From positions 62,001 through 126,000 of the forward strand of contig NZ_JWLK01000001.1 in the NCBI RefSeq assembly GCF_000814005.1: a stretch of DNA of 64,000 bases, given 5' to 3'. Positions 54,012-62,883 of the stretch are shown piece after piece (within the stretch, counting starts at the first letter, position 1; each line of letters begins with the position of its first letter). Below the pieces are notes generated by a model, which was not told the origin of the DNA, did no database searches, and was given only the letters and a program-made list of their open reading frames with translations. Made by a program: the position numbers and the translations under genes. This stretch comes from Ruegeria sp. ANG-S4 (GTDB lineage: Bacteria > Pseudomonadota > Alphaproteobacteria > Rhodobacterales > Rhodobacteraceae).

Positions 54012-55097
54012 ATGCGTATCATGACATTGCCCTGCGATGGCATCGGACCTGAAATCATGGCGGCGACTTTGGAAGTCGTTGAGGCCGCCAACAAGAAGTA
54101 CGATCTGGGATTAACGTTTGAAGAAGAAGAGTCCGGTTTTATCAGCCTCAGGAACCACGGTATCACTCTGCGTGACGACGTGTTGGAACGTGCACGAACT
54201 GAATTCGACGGAGTCATTTTGGGGACGCAGTCCCATATGGACTACCCGCCAGTCGTTGAAGGTGGTCGCAACGTTTCGGCCGGATTCCGTATCGGGCTCG
54301 ATCTTTATGCGAATGTGCGGCCGGCCCGCAGCCGTGACTTTCTACCGAACAAAGCGCCCGGAATGGACCTTGTGATCATGCGTGAGGCGACGGAGGGATT
54401 CTATCCTGACCGCAACATGTACAAAGGCGTCGGAGAAATGATGCCCGATCCGGACATGGCGTTGTCGGTTCGCAAAATTACGCGACACGGATCAATGCGG
54501 ATTTGCAGAGAGGCTTTCAAACTGGCCATGCAACGGAAGAAGAAAGTCGCCGCGATACACAAGGCCAACTCTTTTCTCATGACCGACGGCCTGTTTCTGG
54601 AATGTTTCCGCGAGGTGGCGAAGGACTACCCTGAAGTCGAAACCGAAGAGTTGATTGTCGACGCATTTGCAGCGCTGCTGGTTCGAAAACCGCACGAATA
54701 TGATGTTATCGTCGCGACTAACTTCTACGGCGATATTCTCTCGGACCTTGCCTCTGAACTTTCAGGGTCTTTGGGGCTCGCTGGGTCGATCAATGCAAAC
54801 GCTGAAACGGGCTTATGCTGCGCACAAGCACAGCACGGTTCTGCCCCGGACATCCAAGGGCAAAACGTTGCGAACCCGACATCACTTATTCTCTCCGCCG
54901 CTATGATGCTCATCTGGCTCGGCGAGCAGAAGGGTAGTCCGAAGCTTATGGAGGCTGGGCGAGCCATTGCGGATGCAGTTGATGCCGTCATCGATGATCC
55001 TGCAAAGCGCACCCGTGACCTTGGTGGCACCGTAAACACCGACACCTTCGGGACGCTTGTGGCCGAAATGGTCTCCAAGGAAACGATCCCGGCGTGA
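54012..55097 (+). CDS. Isopropylmalate/isocitrate-type beta-hydroxyacid dehydrogenase
   Basis: The 361-residue product is of the IDH/IMDH family that oxidises (2R)-hydroxyacids, NAD(P)- and metal-dependent: LPCDGIGPEIMAATLEVVE, DLYANVRPARS, EGFYPDRNM, the arginine/lysine cluster RHGSMRICREAF and the metal site VDAFAALLV...NFYGDILSDLASELSGSLGLAGSINA. Subfamilies include LeuB, tartrate dehydrogenase and D-malate dehydrogenase. Linkage to otnK and otnC suggests it forms the 3-oxo acid that OtnK phosphorylates, replacing the usual LtnD/OtnI pair, but the substrate is not known. Confidence 0.88.
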   Translation: MRIMTLPCDGIGPEIMAATLEVVEAANKKYDLGLTFEEEESGFISLRNHGITLRDDVLERARTEFDGVILGTQSHMDYPPVVEGGRNVSAGFRIGLDLYANVRPARSRDFLPNKAPGMDLVIMREATEGFYPDRNMYKGVGEMMPDPDMALSVRKITRHGSMRICREAFKLAMQRKKKVAAIHKANSFLMTDGLFLECFREVAKDYPEVETEELIVDAFAALLVRKPHEYDVIVATNFYGDILSDLASELSGSLGLAGSINANAETGLCCAQAQHGSAPDIQGQNVANPTSLILSAAMMLIWLGEQKGSPKLMEAGRAIADAVDAVIDDPAKRTRDLGGTVNTDTFGTLVAEMVSKETIPA

Positions 55098-55109
55098 TTG
55101 GATCTCCCG

Positions 55110-55161
55110 GTGGGCAAACGTGCCCACATCAACTGGTGACGTCGCTCCTTGCGGCGTCACC
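55110..55161 (+). promoter_or_regulatory. Two consecutive hairpins between dehydrogenase and racemase genes
   Basis: GTGGGCA-AACG-TGCCCAC (55110-55127) and GGTGACG...CGTCACC (55135-55161). No T-run follows. They may be mRNA-processing or stability structures inside the operon. Confidence 0.6.
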
Positions 55162-55181
55162 CGTCTTGAGCTGGAGCCATT

Positions 55182-55847
55182 ATGAGACGACCAAGATTAG
55201 CGTTGATCCATGCAACCCGCGTTGCGATTGATCCAATCGAAGCTGCGGCACGCGAGCACTGGCCGGAAGCGGAAACCATTTCGATCCTGGAAGAGGGGTT
55301 GTCTTTAGACAGGTCTAAGCAAGTCGAATTGTCCGCCGGTCTTTTCCGGCGCATCGTAGACCTTTGCCGGTATGCGGAAGGCGCTGACGCAGATGGTGTA
55401 CTGTTCACGTGCTCAGCATTCGGAGCCGCAATCGAAAGAGCAAATTTCGAGGCGCTAATCCCAGTCATGAAGCCGAATGAAGCGATGTTCGATGCGGCTT
55501 TCTCATACGGAGATCGCATCGCAATGATTTATACGTTTCCTCCAGCTGCGGCAGGTATGGAAGAGGAATTTCTAGATGCTGCTAGGGCGCGCGGCAGCAA
55601 TGCGGAGATTACGTCATACTATTGCTCTGGCGCGTTGGCTGCAAAGCAAGCGGGTGATGATGGAAAACACAATCGCCTGATTGCGGAAACCGCATCAAGT
55701 ATCGACGACGCTGACGTTATTCTTCTAGCCCAGTTTTCGATGTCTGACGCCGTTGAGGATGTCCGTAAGACAGCACAGATTCCAGTGTTGACCAGTCCAC
55801 AGGCGGCGATTCACGAAATCCGACGGCGCGTCGAAGGCAATCAGTGA
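55182..55847 (+). CDS. Asp/Glu racemase superfamily protein
   Basis: The 221-residue product has the Asp/Glu/hydantoin racemase fold: RLALIHATRVAIDPIEAAA, DGVLFTCSAFGAAIERA with the first catalytic Cys, YYCSGALAAKQAGDD with a second Cys region, and VILLAQFSMSDAVEDV. Its role here could be epimerisation of the acid sugar or an amino acid; in related acid-sugar clusters such proteins are of unknown activity. It lies 10 bases before otnK. Confidence 0.8.
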   Translation: MRRPRLALIHATRVAIDPIEAAAREHWPEAETISILEEGLSLDRSKQVELSAGLFRRIVDLCRYAEGADADGVLFTCSAFGAAIERANFEALIPVMKPNEAMFDAAFSYGDRIAMIYTFPPAAAGMEEEFLDAARARGSNAEITSYYCSGALAAKQAGDDGKHNRLIAETASSIDDADVILLAQFSMSDAVEDVRKTAQIPVLTSPQAAIHEIRRRVEGNQ

Positions 55848-55857
55848 GGGCGGTTCA

Positions 55858-57135
55858 ATGTTAATCGGTGTCATAGCGGACGATTTTACCGGGGCGAGTG
55901 ATATTGCGAACACCTTGGCCAAGGGCGTTGAGCCGGAAGGTGGATTACGTACGGCTCAGTTCCCGGGTATTCCCACGATTCCGGCCAACGAAGAGATCGA
56001 AGCGGGAGTGATCTCGCTCAAAAGCCGCACCGCACCTGTCGAGGAAGCTGTTGCGGATAGCCTGCGGGCCCTGCGATGGCTCGCGGACCAAGGATGCCAG
56101 CAGTTCATCTTCAAATATTGCTCGACATTCGATTCCACAATGGAGGGAAACATCGGCCCCGTCGCGGAAGCGTTGGCCAATGAACTAAGTGCGCAAAAGG
56201 TGGTTTTCTGTCCGGCCTTTCCCACCACGGGGCGTACGGTTTATCAGGGCCATCTATTTGTGCTCGGCAAGCTGTTGAACGAGTCCGGGATGGAAAATCA
56301 CCCTCTTACTCCGATGATGGATGCGAACATCAAGCGCTGGTTGCAACATCAGACCGAAGAAGCGGTTGGATTGGTGCCAAATGACACAGTGAAGCAAGGG
56401 CCAGAGGCGATTGCTGATGCGTTGCAGAACGCAAACGAACGCTTTGTAATCGGTGATGCGATTTCGGATGAAGATTTGCTGGCCTGGGGCGAGGCGCTGA
56501 AGGATGCCAAGCTCATTACCGGGGGATCCGGGATAGCATTGGGTCTACCCAGAAACTTCGTCAGAAAAGCTTCCTCCAAAAGTGTTGGCATTGCGTTCAC
56601 TGGTATCGCAGGGTCCGCCGCTATCCTTGCAGGGTCTTGTTCAGGTGCGACACGCGGGCAGATCAATGTTCATGCGGAATCCAATCCGACGTTCGCCATT
56701 GATGTTCCAGGTGTCATGTCCGGGGATGTGACCACGCAAACGCTTCTGGATTTCTTTGAAACGCATCCGGGTCAGGCGCCGCTCGCGTATTCATCAGGAA
56801 GCCCGGATGATGTGCGCGCGATCCAAAAACAATTCGGTCAAGAAGCTGTGGCGGAAAAGCTGGATAATCTCTTTGCTGAAACTGCATGGGAACTTGTCCA
56901 GAAGGGCTACAAGCGATTGGTGGTGGCTGGGGGGGAGACCTCGGGAGCCGTTGCCAAGGCCGTATCCGAGGCACTGGGGTCTCCAGCCATGTCAATTGGG
57001 CCAGAGATCGACCCGGGCGTGCCAGTCCTGAGCGTTGGAAAAACTGAACCCATTGCGCTGGCTCTAAAGTCTGGAAACTTCGGCGCTCCGGACTTTTTCG
57101 CGAAGGCCCTCAGAATGATGGAGGCCGGTAAATGA
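55858..57135 (+). CDS. otnK: 3-oxo-tetronate kinase (DUF1537 family)
   Basis: Phosphorylates 3-oxo-tetronate (3-oxo derivatives of threonate or erythronate) at O4. The 425-residue product is a full four-carbon acid-sugar kinase: N-terminal domain GVIADDFTGASDIANTLAKG, SLKSRTAPVEEAV, FKYCSTFDSTMEGNIGPV, CPAFPTTGRTVYQGHLFV, and the C-terminal nucleotide domain with GGETSGAVAKAVSEAL and GPEIDPGVPVL. The family identification is secure; the exact substrate stereochemistry is not. It overlaps otnC by 4 bases. Confidence 0.93.
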   Translation: MLIGVIADDFTGASDIANTLAKGVEPEGGLRTAQFPGIPTIPANEEIEAGVISLKSRTAPVEEAVADSLRALRWLADQGCQQFIFKYCSTFDSTMEGNIGPVAEALANELSAQKVVFCPAFPTTGRTVYQGHLFVLGKLLNESGMENHPLTPMMDANIKRWLQHQTEEAVGLVPNDTVKQGPEAIADALQNANERFVIGDAISDEDLLAWGEALKDAKLITGGSGIALGLPRNFVRKASSKSVGIAFTGIAGSAAILAGSCSGATRGQINVHAESNPTFAIDVPGVMSGDVTTQTLLDFFETHPGQAPLAYSSGSPDDVRAIQKQFGQEAVAEKLDNLFAETAWELVQKGYKRLVVAGGETSGAVAKAVSEALGSPAMSIGPEIDPGVPVLSVGKTEPIALALKSGNFGAPDFFAKALRMMEAGK

Positions 57136-57773
57136 GTTCTGAAGAACTGGCGCTACGACAGCAGATGTCGGAACTGTGCGCCTCGCTGTTTGCGCGTGGC
57201 TTTTCCGTCGGCACTGCGGGCAATGTCTCCGCACGTCTTGATGACGGGATCCTCATGACACCAACCAATTCCACCTTGGGCGATATCGACCCCGAGCGCA
57301 TCGCCAAGATTAGTTTGGATGGGAACCATGTCTCCGGCGACAAGCCGACCAAGGAAGTTTTTCTGCATCAAGCCTTCTATGAGACGAGGCCACAGGCTGG
57401 TGCAGTGGTGCATCTACATTCGACCTGGGCAACTGCACTGTCGTGTCTGGAAGACACCGATCCCAATGACTGTATTCCACCGCTAACACCATACGTGGTG
57501 ATGCGCGTTGGCTCGGTCAAACTGGTTCCATACGTCAAGCCGGGTGACCCGAAATCCGGTGATTTGATCCGCGAACTGGGCGGCGAATGTAGCGCGGTTC
57601 TGTTGGCCAATCACGGTCCCGTCGTCTCGGGAAAGGATCTGTTCTCAGCCGTCTGTGCAGCGGAAGAGTTAGAAGAAACAGCCAAGCTGCTCGTGGCTTT
57701 GCGCGGCCTGCCTACCCGGTTGCTGGATGCTAAAAAAGTCGCAGAACTCAAAGAGACTTTCGGAAGGATGTAA
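57132..57773 (+). CDS. otnC: 3-oxo-tetronate 4-phosphate decarboxylase (class II aldolase family)
   Basis: Decarboxylates 3-oxo-tetronate 4-phosphate to dihydroxyacetone phosphate and CO2. The 213-residue product has the class II aldolase/adducin fold: GNVSARLDDGILMTPTNSTLGD, the zinc-binding AVVHLHSTWATALSC and AVLLANHGPVVSGKDLFSAV. The 4-base overlap with otnK and the pair's conservation elsewhere support the assignment over fuculose- or ribulose-phosphate aldolase. Its product is the substrate of the nearby MgsA. Confidence 0.9.
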   Translation: MSSEELALRQQMSELCASLFARGFSVGTAGNVSARLDDGILMTPTNSTLGDIDPERIAKISLDGNHVSGDKPTKEVFLHQAFYETRPQAGAVVHLHSTWATALSCLEDTDPNDCIPPLTPYVVMRVGSVKLVPYVKPGDPKSGDLIRELGGECSAVLLANHGPVVSGKDLFSAVCAAEELEETAKLLVALRGLPTRLLDAKKVAELKETFGRM

Positions 57774-57779
57774 TCCATC

Positions 57780-58253
57780 ATGAAAACCGCTGACCTTATC
57801 GATCACCATGCGCCAGAGCTTACTCTTGTCCATCTACCGCTTCGGCAATTCGGGATAAAACAGTTCTTTGCGGCGCAAATACAGACAGTGAAGTGCTTCG
57901 AAGATAACACGGAACTTAGGGCGCAACTGGAAACACCGGGTGAGGGGCGCGTTTTGGTTGTCGACGGCGGAGCATCAACGCGAATTGCAATCCTTGGCGA
58001 TATGTTGGCTGATCTTGCAATCCAAAATGGATGGGCTGGTCTTATCCTGAATGCCGCAATTCGAGACAGTGCCGAAATCAACCAAATGAACACTCTGGTA
58101 TTTGCCTTAGCAACCAGCCCCGTCAAAAGCGCGAAACGTGGATGGGGCGTAATCGGGGAGCCGGTGACTTTCGGTGGCGTTAAGTTCCATCCTGGTGATT
58201 GGGTTTACGGCGATGCGGACGGCGTGTTGCACAGCAAGAAGCGATTGGTCTGA
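57780..58253 (+). CDS. RraA-like protein (4-carboxy/hydroxy-2-oxoglutarate aldolase family)
   Basis: The 157-residue product has the RraA/HMG aldolase pattern: LVVDGGASTRIAILGDMLADLA, NGWAGLILNAAIRDSAEI and KSAKRGWGVIGEPVTFGGVKFHPGDWVYGDADGVL. RraA proteins either regulate RNase E or cleave 2-oxo-acid substrates; the Arg-Asp pair (IRDS) needed for aldolase chemistry is present. In this operon an aldol or decarboxylase step on a pathway intermediate seems more likely than RNA control, but this is inference. Confidence 0.85.
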   Translation: MKTADLIDHHAPELTLVHLPLRQFGIKQFFAAQIQTVKCFEDNTELRAQLETPGEGRVLVVDGGASTRIAILGDMLADLAIQNGWAGLILNAAIRDSAEINQMNTLVFALATSPVKSAKRGWGVIGEPVTFGGVKFHPGDWVYGDADGVLHSKKRLV

Positions 58254-59305
58254 TTTCAAGTTTAGCCAAGTTCTCACAGCATGGCGCTATCATAGTCACG
58301 GCAGCTGTTGCTGGCTGGCTTGTATCGCTCACAGGCATTCCACTGGGGTGGATGATCGGGTCTATGTTGGTGACCATCGCCGGGTCGTTGAAGCAGTTTC
58401 CTGTCAAACTACCGGGCCCTATGTTGGACCTGGTAAGAGCAACTGTCGGTGTGATGTTAGGAGCATCCTTTACGCATGAGTTGCTTTCCTCTTTTGGTGC
58501 TTGGTGGGTGTCACTGGCCTTCTTACTGTTAGCCCTTGGAATAATGTACGTCCTTGGTTTCTACCTTTTACGACGTATTTCGCGCTTTGATGCATTGACA
58601 GCTTCTCTGTGCGCAATGCCGGGTGGCATTGCCGAAATGGTGTTGCTGTCCGAGCAAAAGGGTGCGGATCAGGCTCGTGTCGCTATCGTTCATGCGTTGC
58701 GCATTGCATTAGCAATTTTGCTGATTCCGCTACTAATCAACCTGATTGCAGACTTCGAAGTCATTCCACCCGAAGCTCAAACACAGCTGGCTTCGATCAC
58801 GTTCACCGATTGGATTTGGATCATCGGATGTATTGTTGTGGGAATGCTAGCACGGGGTAGGGTGAAGCTGCCGGCACCTATTGTGGTAGTGCCGATGATA
58901 TTCAGCGCGGCCGTCCACTTGCTGGGATGGACAGAATTCGAGGTTCCGGTTTCTGTGACTGCGTTGGTGCAAATCTTCATAGGCATTAATGTTGGTGCAC
59001 GGTTTTCCGGAGTGCCCATCAACGCGTTGATCGCGGCTCTAGGTGCAGCGGCCATGGTTGTCGCTCTCCAGATTTCTGTGGCCTTCTCAGGCGCACTGGC
59101 TGTTGCGAACGTGTTGGAGACAGACCCGGTCGCACTCGTCTTAGCCTATTCACCTGGAGGCTTGGCGGAGATGTCAATCATAGCGGTGAGCGTTGGTCGC
59201 GATGTTGCGTTCGTCGGCGTGCATCACGTCTTTAGGGTCTTGGCGGCGCTTGTTTTGGCACCTGTCCTCGTAGCGGCTCTGTCAAAGCGGGATATCAAGC
59301 ACTGA
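58199..59305 (+). CDS. AbrB family membrane protein
   Basis: The 368-residue product is a ten-helix-like protein of the AbrB/ammonia-monooxygenase-like family: two related halves, each with a SLCAMPGGIAEMVLLS-type and a LAYSPGGLAEMSIIAVS-type PGG-x-AEM motif. It may be a transporter; no substrate is proven in the family. The start is unclear: the frame is open from TTG 58199, overlapping the RraA-like gene by 55 bases, and the first hydrophobic segment (GAIIVTAAVAGWLVSL) begins 29 residues in. It ends the catabolic operon. Confidence 0.8.
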   Translation: MGLRRCGRRVAQQEAIGLISSLAKFSQHGAIIVTAAVAGWLVSLTGIPLGWMIGSMLVTIAGSLKQFPVKLPGPMLDLVRATVGVMLGASFTHELLSSFGAWWVSLAFLLLALGIMYVLGFYLLRRISRFDALTASLCAMPGGIAEMVLLSEQKGADQARVAIVHALRIALAILLIPLLINLIADFEVIPPEAQTQLASITFTDWIWIIGCIVVGMLARGRVKLPAPIVVVPMIFSAAVHLLGWTEFEVPVSVTALVQIFIGINVGARFSGVPINALIAALGAAAMVVALQISVAFSGALAVANVLETDPVALVLAYSPGGLAEMSIIAVSVGRDVAFVGVHHVFRVLAALVLAPVLVAALSKRDIKH

Positions 59306-59538
59306 GGAATCCGATGGAGTTCACTCGCTAAGCAATCGATGCCGCCTTTGCCGCAAAAGCTTGTATGTCGCCAAAATACAAGTTGGCTGACTGGAGAAGG
59401 CCAACCGAGCCGCGCTACATTGAAAGGGATCTACCACAACCTCGCAATTGAGTTGTGTTGTTCGGTTTTGGGTTGAATTATTCCAGTTGAAATGCACTGT
59501 TTCACGATAATAGTGCGGAGGAGAGCGAGTAAATCGCC

Positions 59539-59769
59539 TTATGCGGGTGCCGAAGGATAGGTTTCAGTTGCTCGAGGATTGAACACCTGATCGCGATGCC
59601 AGATCAGGTTCTCCTTGTGCCTGGCAGTTTGACCAGAGATCTGCTTGGAATGTCCAGAAAACGAGCTCATTGCCGGTGCGGACAATTCGCTCGAAAACCT
59701 AGGTGTCACGTCGTCCTTGAAAGTCACCAGCCCCTTGTCAAATGCTGTATCCCATAATGCTGACAGCAA
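59539..59769 (-). pseudogene. Fragment of an HNH endonuclease C-terminus
   Basis: The 76-residue frame (ALWDTAFDKGLVTFKDD, FSSELSAPAM, ARHKENLIWHRDQVFNPR) resembles the C-terminal end of HNH-family endonucleases, in which AFDxGLxxF and a final HRxNLxWHRxxVF occur. The HNH core itself is absent, so it is a remnant. The rest of 59306-59908 holds no recognised gene, apart from a repeat at 59796-59830. Confidence 0.45.
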
Positions 59770-59795
59770 ATAGCTTTATTCGGTTACCCAATTAT

Positions 59796-59830
59796 GCAAA
59801 CCACAGAGTACGGCGGCACAGAGCCCAAAG
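59796..59830. repeat. Flanking repeat, copy A
   Basis: Begins GCAAACCACAGAGTACGGCG; its first 31 bases match copy B (61811-61845) at 27 positions, same orientation. The two copies bracket the cyclase-TPR gene. Confidence 0.6.
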
Positions 59831-59908
59831 TCTCAATTTCTGCGCAGCACATGAATGGCGGCTTATGAACGTAGCCGAACAAGTACGCCTTCTTCAAATT
59901 CTTCGATG

Positions 59909-61639
59909 TCAGATAGTTTTTTGCAAATTGGGCAATCCGGCGCGTGACAGTCCATCAATCAGCAGGGGTTCCCATGCGCCGCTGACATTGGAAGATTTTG
60001 CCAAAAACTCTGATGTTGAAAAATCCGGCTTGATGGCCAAAATCTCGTCCCAGACGGCTCGGGCTTCGGTGATACGGTCTGTCAGCCCCAAAATGCCTGC
60101 CAGATACAGGCGCGCGGCATCCGAATGAGGCATCTGGACCAGCCTCTCGCGAAAGAGATTTTCGGCCTCATCAAAACGTTTCATCCCCAACAGCGCCCGA
60201 CCCTTGAATTGCAAAACAAGCAAGTATTTGGGGTCTAGCCGCAAGGCCCTGTCAAAATACTCGATTGCCTGTTCGTGGCGCCCGTTCACGTCTTCGACGA
60301 TCCCCAGCATATTCATCGCATTGGCACTGTTAGGTTCCAGCTTCAGCGCCATTTGAGCGTCGTATCTGGACGATTCCATGGCTCCTTTGCGCAAGTTTGC
60401 GATGGCGCGGGCGAGATAGGCAGAAATTTCCGTCGGATCGGCGGCCACGGCCCGATTTGCGTCCTCGAACGCTTTATGCAACTGATCCGGCCCTGCCCCG
60501 TTCCAATCGTTGAAATACTCGGTTGTCCCAACCATCGACAGCCCGGCGTAAGCCTTGGCAGCCAGTCCCGAATCCAGTTTCAGCGCCCGTTCGAAACAGG
60601 CTCGTGCCCGAACGAAGTGTTCCGGCTGAAACTCGTAAATCAGGGTACGGCCCTGTATGATTGCCTCGTAGGCGTCTGGGTCGACACGCTCGCGGGTGCC
60701 GCTCCGGTCCTTTTCCTCGCTGTTGGTTAGTGTCACCCGTAAGGCCTGAACAATCTGCAGGGTAATGTTTTCCTGCAGGTCAAAAATATCCTCCAGCTGC
60801 CCGTCAAACCGGTCGGCCCAAATGTTGGATTCCGATTCTGTGGCTACCAACTGTGCATTTATCCGCACCCGTTTACCGGCACGGCGAACTGAGCCTGTCA
60901 GCACATGGCTAACCTTCAACTCGCGCACAATTCGTTGCAGGTCTTGCGCGTGTTCCCGATAGGCAAAAGCGGAGTTTCGGGCGATGACCAGAATGCCCGA
61001 AACCTTGGACAAATCGGTAGTCAGATCGTCGGCAATCCCGTCTGCCAGGAACACCTGTTCCGGGTCGCCTGAGCTGTTGGCGAAGGGTAGAACCGCGATT
61101 GCTGGCTGGTTGCTGCGGGTTTTGGTGATAGTCATCGCGGCGGGCCAGCCCCAGACCGCAACCTCGCGATCAATGTTCTTCAGGGATTGCCCGCCGCCGG
61201 GTTTGAACTGGGCCGATGTTTTGCCGTCAAGACTATGGAACGCACTATCGGACATCAGCAGCTGGCCGGGTTGGGCCATGGCTTCCAGGCGGGCTGAAAT
61301 ATTGATGCCGTCGCCAAAAATGTCGTCACCAACCTGCGTACGCTCGCCCACATGCAGGCCCATGCGCAATTGGATTCTGGCACCTGTTGCATGTTCCGTT
61401 TCAAGGCCCGTCTGGATGGCGATGGCACAGGCTACCGCATCTGTTGCATTGGCAAATTCCACGATCCAGCCATCACCCATTTGTTTCATTATCCGACCGT
61501 GATGCTGCAAGACCAGAGGGTCAAACACTAAGGTCCGCAATTCGCTCAGTTTAGCGAGCGTCTGCGATTCATCCGATCCCATCATACGGGAATAACCCAC
61601 CACATCGGCGGTAAGGATCGCTGCAAGTTTTCGGTCCAC
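59909..61639 (-). CDS. Class III adenylate cyclase-like protein with TolB-like and TPR domains
   Basis: The 576-residue product has an N-terminal cyclase homology domain (about 1-150): ILTADVVGYSRMM with a metal Asp, KQMGDGWIVEFANATDAV with the second Asp, and ARIQLRMGLHVGERTQVGDDIFGDGIN. Then a TolB/FlgO-like segment (about 175-290: IAVLPFANSSGDPEQVFLADGIADDL, HVLTGSVRRAGKRVRINAQL), and four or more TPR repeats (about 320-560). It is a sensor/regulatory type common in rhizobia and roseobacters. Whether it makes cAMP is unknown. Confidence 0.92.
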   Translation of the reverse strand: MDRKLAAILTADVVGYSRMMGSDESQTLAKLSELRTLVFDPLVLQHHGRIMKQMGDGWIVEFANATDAVACAIAIQTGLETEHATGARIQLRMGLHVGERTQVGDDIFGDGINISARLEAMAQPGQLLMSDSAFHSLDGKTSAQFKPGGGQSLKNIDREVAVWGWPAAMTITKTRSNQPAIAVLPFANSSGDPEQVFLADGIADDLTTDLSKVSGILVIARNSAFAYREHAQDLQRIVRELKVSHVLTGSVRRAGKRVRINAQLVATESESNIWADRFDGQLEDIFDLQENITLQIVQALRVTLTNSEEKDRSGTRERVDPDAYEAIIQGRTLIYEFQPEHFVRARACFERALKLDSGLAAKAYAGLSMVGTTEYFNDWNGAGPDQLHKAFEDANRAVAADPTEISAYLARAIANLRKGAMESSRYDAQMALKLEPNSANAMNMLGIVEDVNGRHEQAIEYFDRALRLDPKYLLVLQFKGRALLGMKRFDEAENLFRERLVQMPHSDAARLYLAGILGLTDRITEARAVWDEILAIKPDFSTSEFLAKSSNVSGAWEPLLIDGLSRAGLPNLQKTI

Positions 61640-61810
61640 GATGCACGCTCCACATGCGTTGACACTATTTGTTCATATCAGGATCTGATTTGATAGCTAA
61701 ATTGGAGAGCGCCAATCGGCGCAGTCGCAGCGAAAACCAACTTTTCCCGCGATCCGAAATTGCAAGTCTACGTCGTGAATGTCCGGTTGGCGTTGCGACC
61801 CGTCAACCAC

Positions 61811-61845
61811 GCAAACCGCAGAGAACGGCGGCGCTGAGCCCTTTG
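61811..61845. repeat. Flanking repeat, copy B
   Basis: Begins GCAAACCGCAGAGAACGGCG, matching copy A at 59796-59830. It lies in the 323-bp gap 61640-61962, where no gene was recognised. Confidence 0.6.
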
Positions 61846-61962
61846 TTCCGAATGCTGCACTGAGAATGAATGACCGTTTTGATATAGGTTGGGTTTTATC
61901 GAATGTTCATTATGTGCGAGATAATATGGCCATGGGCGGGCCCCGAGACCAAGACTATGGTC

Positions 61963-62883
61963 TCACCCCCTCGCACCAGGAACTGAAATAAACCTACGCA
62001 AACCAGAAAGACCTTGCGTAGGTGTAATACCAAAAACCTCGCCAGCTGTTCTGGCCAAATGCGCTCCGTCAGAGAAGCCACTTTCGATACCTGCAATGCC
62101 AAATTTTTCTCCATTGAAGCCTGCATGTGCCGCGGCCAGGATCCCTGCCCAAATCTTAAATTTCCGGAACGTCTGCCCCGTGGTTGCCTTAAAATGACGC
62201 AAGGCTTGTGTGCGTTCGAGCCCAATCTCATTTGCGAGTTCATTTTGGGATAAGCGTAAGAAGGGATCATCATACAACCGCTGAACGACGGCCATAACAG
62301 CTGGATCTGAAGGTGTATCTTTGCCTTCGAGTTTTCTCCGAAACTCCAATAGCGCCTCATGGTTCCGGCTCTCAAAGAACTCCGGAAGAGCTTTCCAGTC
62401 CTGAGACAAAGCCCCGACTTCAGGGAGGGTGGTGTCAAATCCAACACCATCAAGATACATGATTTCCGCGCCGCCCTGTCCAAAGGAAACGCGATGGGGC
62501 ACACCCGGTCTTATCCAGGTCACTTCTGCATTGGAACTGTCGTTGTCAGTTACCACGACTACTGGGTTCCGTATACCAACAATCACACACGGCATTAAGT
62601 TTTCGTGCCTTTGCAATTCACCTTCGTCAAAGGTGAAGAGGTGATTGCGGAACGCATTCCTGATTGCGGTCAAATGCTCGAGCTCTCTGAGAGAATTACC
62701 GCTATCAGCTTGCCACGCAAAGTAGTGCCATTGCAATGTGCGCAGCAGGCGGCGTGTTTTTGCACGTTTCTTCAAAGCCCGCGTCCTACGGCATGTCAAT
62801 CTTGGTTGATAAAGCGGTGCAGGGTTAAGGAGTTTCGAATGAACAAAGATGCAAAAATCCTCGTTACTGGAGGCAACGGGCAT
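61963..62883 (-). CDS. AraC family transcriptional regulator
   Basis: The product has a C-terminal AraC DNA-binding region: PFLRLSQNELANEIGLERTQALRHFKATTGQTFRKFKIW and FGIAGIESGFSDGAHLARTAGEVFGITPTQGL. The N-terminal ligand-binding half starts around LQWHYFAWQADSG. The longest frame from 62883 overlaps the divergent SDR gene start at 62839 and begins with basic, low-complexity residues, so the real start is probably nearer 62740, perhaps with a non-ATG codon. It likely controls the adjacent SDR/flavoprotein operon. Confidence 0.8.
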   Translation of the reverse strand: MPVASSNEDFCIFVHSKLLNPAPLYQPRLTCRRTRALKKRAKTRRLLRTLQWHYFAWQADSGNSLRELEHLTAIRNAFRNHLFTFDEGELQRHENLMPCVIVGIRNPVVVVTDNDSSNAEVTWIRPGVPHRVSFGQGGAEIMYLDGVGFDTTLPEVGALSQDWKALPEFFESRNHEALLEFRRKLEGKDTPSDPAVMAVVQRLYDDPFLRLSQNELANEIGLERTQALRHFKATTGQTFRKFKIWAGILAAAHAGFNGEKFGIAGIESGFSDGAHLARTAGEVFGITPTQGLSGLRRFISVPGARG

